64,000 nt of DNA, from positions 3,038,001-3,102,000 of the forward strand of contig OZ244928.1 in NCBI GenBank assembly GCA_965221985.1, written 5' to 3'. This DNA comes from J054 sp965221985 (GTDB taxonomy: Bacteria; Pseudomonadota; Gammaproteobacteria; Steroidobacterales; GCA-2729495). Positions within the stretch are counted from its first letter, which is position 1. The number at the start of each line of letters is the position of its first letter. Shown piece by piece: positions 36,501 through 45,500 of this stretch. The notes beneath the pieces were generated by a model. That model worked only from the letters and a program-made list of their open reading frames with translations, did no database searches and had not been told where the DNA came from. A program made the translations under genes and the position numbers.

Positions 36501-39500
36501 TTGACCGCGCCCAAACCTTCAGTAAAACCCGTTGAGAAATCAATGCCGCCGCCATCGGCTCCATTTAGGTCGGCCACGGCCTGATCATTGACTGCGGTTA
36601 CGCTGATCGTCCGCGACTGGATTACGCTCGTGCCGCCGTCACCGTCGGTAATCTGGAAATCGATGATACGTGAAGCCGTTGACGGATCGTCGGTAACCGT
36701 GCGGAAGAAGATTGCTTCGATAACATTCTCGATGGCCGCCGCCGTCGCGCTCGAGTTGAACGTCACGATCAGCGGATCTCCTGCCCCGTTGCCGCCGCTG
36801 ATGGTGCCGATCTGAATCATCCCGCTGCCGAAGTCATAGGAAAGGTTCGTGCCGGATGCCAGGATGTTGCCGGTTGTGAAGATGTACATGTCATCCGTGG
36901 CTTCACCACCGGAAGAGATCGTAACCGTGAGCTGCCCGCCATCGAAATTTGTGCTGTCGACATCGGTGAGCGTCGCGGACGGCGTAATCAATTGATATGC
37001 ACCCTCTGTATACGCCGTCGTGCCCGCAGGGATCGTCAGTACTGGGTCGTCGTTGACTCCAATCATCGTCACGGTGGTTGTTGCAATTGGGCTGCTGTTG
37101 ACGCCGTCGTCGGCAACGAAGGTGATGTTACGGGCTGTCGTGGAAGGAGCGTCCGATGTGTTTTCATACGTAACGGTCTTGAGTACCGTCAGATAGTTGG
37201 CAACGGTGTCTGAACCGCTCAGCGTGAGCACACCGGTGCCCGAGTCGTAGCTAGCGGAAATGTTTGTTCCGCCGGTGGTCGCCGAAAGCAACTCCGCACT
37301 GCCGTCAAGCTGGTTGGTGATCGCGACCGTCAGCGACGAGAGGTTTGTGCTATCCGGGTCTACCAGCGTAGCATCGCCGTCGACGATCACAACCGGCCCG
37401 CCGTCCTCGGACCACGTCGTCCCAAAGTTAAGGCCTGAAGCGGCGGAGTCGTCGGCATCCAGGTCGAGCGTCGGCGCCGGAGAGACTACGGAAACTTGAT
37501 GACTCGGTACAAAAGCCAGCGACGTCGGCCCATCCACTCCGCCCGAACCCGTGATGACATAGTTGCCGATCAGAGCCCCCGAAGTACCGTCAAAGATGAG
37601 AACTTCGTCCTGCGTAAAGTTGGCAACATAGAGGTTGCCGTCAGGACCAAACTCCAGGCCGATCGACTCGCCAAGCCCGCCGCTGCCAACCGCGACAAAG
37701 TCGTCTATGTATGCGCCCGTCGTTCCATCGAACCGCTTGATGACACTGTTCGTCCCGCTGACGTACAGATTGCCGTCCGGGCCAATGACAAAGTCGCCCG
37801 GGCCGTTCAACCCGCCGCTCGCACTGGTTATGAACTCGTCGACGAATGCGCCGGTTGCCGCGTCGTAACGAAGGATGTTATCGGTGTTGTAACCAGAGAC
37901 GTAGAGATGCCCATCACCCCGGAACTGCAATGCCGTTGGTGCATCGACGCCCCCGCTGCCGGCAGTGATAAATGTGTCGAGGAATGCTCCCGTCGTGCCG
38001 TCGTACCTCAAGACCTCGTCGGTGCCCTGACTCGTGACATACAGATGTCCGTCGGGGCCAAAGGCTAACCCCGCCGCTTTGGAAAGGCCGCCGCTGCCAG
38101 CAGCAACGAACGTGTCGACAAGCGCTCCCGTCGCCGGGTCGTATCGGACAATGTTGTCGGATCCGTGACCGGCCGCGTAGAGCAAACCATCCGGGCCGAT
38201 CGTTATCGCGTAGACGTTCGTCAACTCCGCGCCACTAAAGAACTGAGTGAACGCCCCGTCAGGCGCCGTGTACCTATAAAGCCCTTCCCCTGTCAGGAAT
38301 GCCGATGCAACGACCAGATCATTCGAGTAGTGATCGCCGGTTGCATCGGTCGCAGCGACGAGAATATTGACTGACAGCCCTTCGTAACCCGATGCATAAG
38401 TGTGCGTCACAGAAGACGGGTTACCCGCGATGGTTTCGATCGTGCCGTCACCCCAGTTAATGGTCCAGCTGGTGGCGTCTTCATCGGCGGACAAGTTGAG
38501 CGTATAGTCAACCCCTCCGACGGCTGTAGTAGCACCGCTGGCACCAACGGTCATGATTGCCTGATCTGTCACCGTAATGTTCATCGACTGCATATCCGAC
38601 ACACCGTTAGCAGTCGCAGAGACTTCAACTTCATAGATGTTGTTCAGATCGAAATCTGCCGGGTTCTCAAAGTCAGGCGCCGCAGAGAAACTCAGCTCGC
38701 CCGTGATGCTGTCGATAGTGAACAATCCTGCATCCGCACCGCCACTGATGCCGTAGGTGATAGCGTCGCCGTCCGGATCCGTTGCAACGACCGTCGTGAC
38801 AGCACTGGTGTTTTCGTCGTGACTAATGACAGCCGAATCCGCACCGCCGTTGCTCGTAATGACCGGATCATCGTCGACCGCCGTAATCGAAACCAGTGTG
38901 CTGCCGACAACTTGCAAAGCACCGCCGGCACCCTGCGCACCGGTGTTGCCGTCGTCGAAGGTCCAGTCGAGCTGGGCACTGGCGGGCGGCGCGGCGGAGG
39001 CGTTGGCGTACGTGATCTGGCGCAGAATGTTGTCGACGTCGGCTGAGGTGGGAATCTCGCCGTTTGCGTCGGTGAAGGTGATGACGAGCTGGCCAGCTGT
39101 CGTCATCGTGTCGAAGCTGGCGACGATCTGGCCGTTCTTAATCAGGTTTCCGCCGGACAACGTGACGCCGCTGCCATCGGTGAATGACAGGATATCCTCG
39201 GCGTTCGCGCCGCCGTTGCGTGCGATCGTCAGGCTCGCACCTGAGTAGTTACCCAAACCACCATTGAGCGAATCGAGTTCGGTGTCGATGACATCAACGT
39301 CAGTGTCGAGCAGGACGGGCGGGCCGTCTTCAACAAATACGGTGCCGCCGTATGAAGCATCAAGCGAACCATCGGTGTTATAGCGCGCTAGCAGCATTCG
39401 AAACTCGCCGCTGCTATATTCATAACCGGCGACAAGTATTTTGCCGTCGGCCTGCAAATCAACGCTTAGCCCCGGCCCATACGCATTGCCCGAGTCAGTA

Positions 39501-42500
39501 AGAACGATGCCATCACCGCCACCAAAGCTGGCATCCAGCGAACCGTCGGTGTGATATCTGGCCAAAATCAGATCAATATCGACACCTGCATTACTCATGC
39601 CGGTGACCAATATCTTGTTATCGGTTTGTATGACCAGGTCGTAACCCGAATCGGCAGCGGCGCTGACATCGGTGGTGACAATGCCATCACCGCCACCAAA
39701 GCTGGCATCCAGCGAACCGTCAGTGTTGTAGCGAACTAGCGTGAGATAAGAATCGGACCCATCGCCGCTTTCACCGACCAGAACGATCTTGCCGTCAGGC
39801 TGCAGCGCGATGCTTTTTCCAGCATCTTCCGTCGACGCGAGATCAGTTGTGACGATCCCATCACCACCGCCGAAACTGCTATCCAGCGATCCGTCAGTAT
39901 TCAGGCGAACCAACGCAAAATCGCGATCAATGCCGTTGTGGCTACTACCGCCCACCAAAATTTTTCCGTCGGTTTGCAGCGTGATACTTTCAGCGAAGTC
40001 GTCCGCCGGGCCTATTGCAAGTGTGGCGATGCCGTCGCCACCACCGAAGCTCGTGTCCAGAGTTCCGTCAGTGTTGTAGCGAACGACAACGGCGTCGCTA
40101 TCGGTTCCATTGTGGCTGCTGCCTGCGACAACAATTTTGCCGTCGGCCTGCAGCGCAACGCTTTGTGCTGAATCGTCCCCCGGACCAATCGCTGTGGTAA
40201 CGATACCGTCGCCACCGCCGAATCCGGTGTCCAACGTTCCATCGGCGTTGTAGCGTAGTAACGCTATATCAATATTCATGGCGTCCGTGCTGCCGCCCGC
40301 AACGACAATCTTGCCATCGCTTTGCGCAACGACTTGGCGCCCAAAATCATCGCCATCACCAATGTCGACCGTCACAAATCCGTTACCACCGCCGAAACTG
40401 GTGTCAAGTGAACCGTCGATAGTGAGTTTAGCCAGTAGCAAAAATGTATTCGCGCCATCGGCGACCGAGCCTGTGACGAGGCTGCTGCCGTCAGCAAGCA
40501 CCGTGCTGTCATTAGAAATTTCATGCTGATATCCGAACGTGGAAGTCAAGATACCGCTTAGCTTTAAGAACTCGGGCGCAACGTTTTGCGCGACAACGGT
40601 GATCGTGCTCGTAGATGAAACACCGTTCAAGCCACTGCCGTCTTCTGGAATGATATCGATTGTACGATCGCCCGCGGTGGGATCGGGCGACGTATTTTCG
40701 TAGGTAGTACCGCGAAGAAGCAGCTCGAGGTCGGCCTGCGGCATATTACCGCCGTCGTCGTTCGAGATCGTAAACCCACTGCCATCGAAATCGAGATTGA
40801 AATTGGTGGCACCGACGGTGCGAACGACGACTTCACTCACGCCATAAGAAAACGTATGGCCGGCAATCGTGATCTGCTCCGCAGCACCGTCCTGGAAACC
40901 GAACAGGTTGATGCCCAGCCCCATATAATCGGTATTATCGACATCCGTTATCGTGGCGTCGTTTGCTGTGATGCCAACCGGGCCTGATCCCTCAGTGAAG
41001 GTCTCGGCATAGTCGATACCTGTGCCGGACGGGCCGTTCAGGTCGGCGATCGCTTGGTCGTTAACGGGCACGACGGTGATCGCAACGTTTTGTGTGCCCG
41101 ATGTGCCGCCATCGCCGTCAGTGATGTCGATCGTGACGCTGCGAACGCCGGCGGTCGGATTGTCGGTATCGACGTTCTGGTAGTAGAGATTGCGGATCAG
41201 CGCGGTGACGGCCGCCGGTGTCGCGTTCGCGTTGAATGTGACGTCCAATGGGGTCAGGCCAGTGCCACCGATGAACGTGCCTATCACGGTGCCGCTGTAG
41301 GTCACGTTCGACCCGGACACGCCGATCAGACCTGCTCCTGCGCCCTGATTCCAGATCGCCAGTACGTCTTCGGCCGGTGCGTGTCCGCCGTCGATCTCGA
41401 CGGTGAGCGTGCCGCCATCGAAGTCGGCCGAATCGACGTCCGTGACGACCGCATCCAGATTGACATCGAACAGATAGGCGCCGGCGCCTTCGTTATAGGT
41501 AACAGAATCGTTGTGGAGATTCGCGACAACCGGCGCATAGTTGCCGAGACTGTCACCGGAGATGGTCCAACCATCATCATCAATCAGGGACTGGCGGTCG
41601 GCGGCCGATAGGCTATATTGCAGACCAGCAGCGCCGAGCGTGACACCCGGTTGCACAGTTTGTGCTGCCCAAGCTGTCAATGTCGCATCGTAGTTAGCCA
41701 TTGACAGATTTGTATTATCGAGCATGTTGGTCATGACAGTGACATTTGAGATATCCCAGGCGCCCAGATTCTGATCAAAACTAGCAGCGTTTCGGAACAT
41801 GCTGGTCATGTTTGTTGCGTTTGACGTGTTCCAGCCGCCGATATCTTGATTAAATGCGCTCGCACCAAGAAACACACCTTGCATGTCCGTCACATTGCTT
41901 GTATTCCAGCTGCCGATATCCTGATTAAATGAATTGGCCAGATAGAACATGTAGGCCATATCCACGACACTGGACGTATCCCACGCACCAATATCCTGAT
42001 TAAAGGCATTAGCGCCCTGGAACATACTTTCCATGGTTGTAACATTCGTGGTATTCCACGCACCAATGTTTTGATCAAAAACACCCGCGTTGTAGAACAT
42101 CGCGTACATACTAGTGACGCTCGACGTGTCCCATGCACCGATATTCTGATTAAACGAACTTGCGTTGCCGAACATGAATGACATATTGGTAACACTGGAC
42201 GTATCCCAAGCAGAGATATCTTGGTTAAACAAGCTCGCGGACTGAAACATCCATCGCATATCGGTAACGGCTGCTGTATTCCAACCGCTAATATCTTGAT
42301 TAAACGCTGCCGCGGAGCGGAACATATGCTCCATCTTGGTTACAGCCGAGGTATCCCAGGTACCGATATCCTGATTAAAGCTCAAGGCACCGTTGAACAT
42401 GTGCGCCATGACCGTAACACCGGATGTATTCCACCCGCCGATTGCCTGGTTGAACAGGTCGGCTTCCCGGAACATATTAGCCATGTTCGTCACACTGGAA

Positions 42501-45500
42501 GTATCCCAAGCACCGATATTTTGATTGAAACCATCGGCATTCCAGAACACGTTACGCATGTTAGTGACGCCGCTGGTATCCCAGCCGCCGATATTCTGAT
42601 CGAACAAGATCGCGTCTTGAAACATCGACTCCATGCTCGTCACATTGGAAGTGTCCCAAGCGCTAATGTCGCCGTTGAATGACGTCGCGCCAGCGAACAT
42701 CGACGCCATACTGGTTACGCTGCTGGTATTCCATGCACCGATGTCTTGATTGAAGCTTGTCGCGCCCGAAAAAGTACCGATCATACTTGTCACATTAGAC
42801 GTATCCCAAGCGCCGATATCCTGATTAAAGGCAGTCGCGTTACGGAACATGTTTCCAACATTCGTTAGACTTGTCGTATCCCAACTGCCAATATTCTGAT
42901 TAAACGAACTGGCGCCATAGAACATGCCATTCATCGAAGTGACATTTGAGGTGTCCCAGCTACTGATATCTTGGTTGAATGAGCTGGCCCCATAGAACAT
43001 TCGGGTCATGTTAGTAACGCTTGATGTATCCCAACTGCTTAGGTCAGCACTCACGTTGACCGCGTCCTTGAACATTTCAGTCAGGTCGGTAACGCCACTA
43101 AGATCAGGCGCATCACTGGCATTGATTAACAGGTTGCTGGCGCCATCAAAGGCATCATCCAGATCTTGCCAGGCAATGTTGCCCCACTGCTCGATGCTCA
43201 GCAGTTTGTTGCCGTCACCGCCGCCGTCAAAGTTTACGCCCGGGAAATCGCCCACAATCGCTACCGTGTAGGTACCCGCCGTTGCATACGTGTGACTGAC
43301 CGGACCGCCGGTGTGCGCCGAGCTTGTGCCATCGCCCCAGTACACAGTGAAGTCTGTCGTGCCAGTGCCGATTGGAATGGTGATCGTGTCAGCAGCGGAC
43401 GTACCCGGATTATCGGTCTGCCAGGTCGTAACAAAGCCGGTTGCAAATGCAATTGCTTCATCGCTGCCGGTGACGTTAATGGTCAAGACTTCCGAATAAG
43501 TCGCTCCAGCGGAGTCCGTGACTTCAACTGTGACGTTGTGAGAGGTATTCGTTGCATAGTCGAGCTGTGAACTATCAGCAACAGCGATCTCACCTGTTGA
43601 ACTGTCAATCGCAAAGCGGCCACCGGCGTCATCGGTCAGCGTGAATGTGAAACTACTCAGTACTTCGCTGGCATCCCACTCAACAATGTAAGCTCGCGTT
43701 GTACCGCCATCCAGGTCATTCCATTCTCCATTTATTGCAACGAGCTCAGCGTAGTTTTCTGTTGCCCCGCCGCTGGGCTCAAAGCTCCCAAAGTTTTCGA
43801 ATGCACCCTGCGGTGCGGCTCCCCCGCTATAGAAAACCTCGTTCGAGCCGTCCTGCCAGCTCCATGTTCCTTCGACAGTTGCATCGCTTCCGCCGATCCA
43901 GGCTCCACTAACGGAATTCGCTTGTAACAGTTGCTGCAAAAACGAGTTTTCCGCTGCAGAACGAATGGTAGATAGAGTCCCCGATACACCATTCAACAGA
44001 TCCGCATTGGCGTTCGTCTGCGCCGTCGTCCAGTCCGTTCCGGAAGTAACGACTTTGTAAAACTTGCCCGTCGCTGCGTCGTAGCTGAGCGTCGAATCAT
44101 TGTTTAGAATCGTCTGGATCGCCGCTGGAATTTCTACAACGTGGATATTTCCAACGATCGGCCCAGTGTTTCCAGCGTCTAGCGTTTGAAATTGCAGTAA
44201 GGTGCTTGTGGAGTCTGCAGTAAAAGTGAAACTGCGGTGTTCCCAGAGCATGTTCGACTGGCTCCAACCGGCGGGTTCGGTTATGGAAAAGTCGGTTGAT
44301 TGTCCACCTGCAGAGACGCGCATATCTTTAACCGCATCACCCAAATTCCAGTTGCCTGCAAACGCAAAAGTAACCTGATACTGCTGGCCCACTTCGGTAG
44401 GAATCGTTTGTTCTATGGCGCCCGCTATCGTCCCGTTGAGTTCGACGCTCCATCCGCCCGCCGGTGGTGCTTCGACTGCGGTGCCCAGTAGATTGATATC
44501 ACCGGAGGTTACCGTCCAGTCGCCAAACGTTTGTCCAGCGGTATAGACCACTCCGCCACCAGGATCGGGTGCCTCCAGGAACGATCCATCGCTAAGGATA
44601 TCGTTGTGCAGATCCGGATCGCTCGGAACCACGAAACCGACACTTGTTCCGTTGGCGCTGTTCTCGTCGACCGTAAGCCCACTGACGGGTGTACTTTCAA
44701 CCCAGGAGCCTCCGGTGCCGGAGTCGCCCACAGTCAGATTGTTGCCACTGACGATTTCGACGATCTCATTTGAGCCGTTAAAGCCATCCATTTGCCAATT
44801 CGCAACAAGCCCTGTGGGAATAGACGAAGCATCAATCTTGTGCTGATAGTTCAGTGCAATCTCTTCGACACTGCGCACTTCATTCCAGATACGCACATCA
44901 TGTAAGGTGCCGTGAAACGCCTGATTTGGTGCAAATCCACCCAGCAGGGTGTCCTGATCTTGGCCAAGCACCAATTCACCTGGCCCGGTAATGGTATAGC
45001 CAGCTCTCAAGCCGGTGAATCTCTCTACCAGTTCGCCGTCGAGAAATACCGCAACATCACCATTAGTGTTGTCCCATGACACCGCAATATGATGCAGTTC
45101 GCCATCAAGCAGTTGCGGGTAAGCTTGAGTGGTCGTTATGCCTGCGTTTCCAATCACCAAATGGATTGTATTCGCCGGCATTACGGCAACCACTACTTCA
45201 TTAAAAATGGTTGAGTTGGCGTAGCTTACCAACGGGACTGAACTTAACAACGGCGTACCATCAAACTGGAAAGCGGTTTCAACCGTCAGGCTGGTCAGGC
45301 CATTGAATATTGCGCCACCATCGTTCGCATACAGATAGGTGTCATTGCCGCCGTCTGTATTGATTGCAATTCCAGTGGAGAGATTCGTTGGCGCTTGGTT
45401 CACCGCCGCGCCAAATTCAAAGGCACCGATGTCGACACTCGCATCGCGAAACTCACCGCGTTGGTCACTGATCGGTGCACCCGTGTTGGTACCCTCATCG

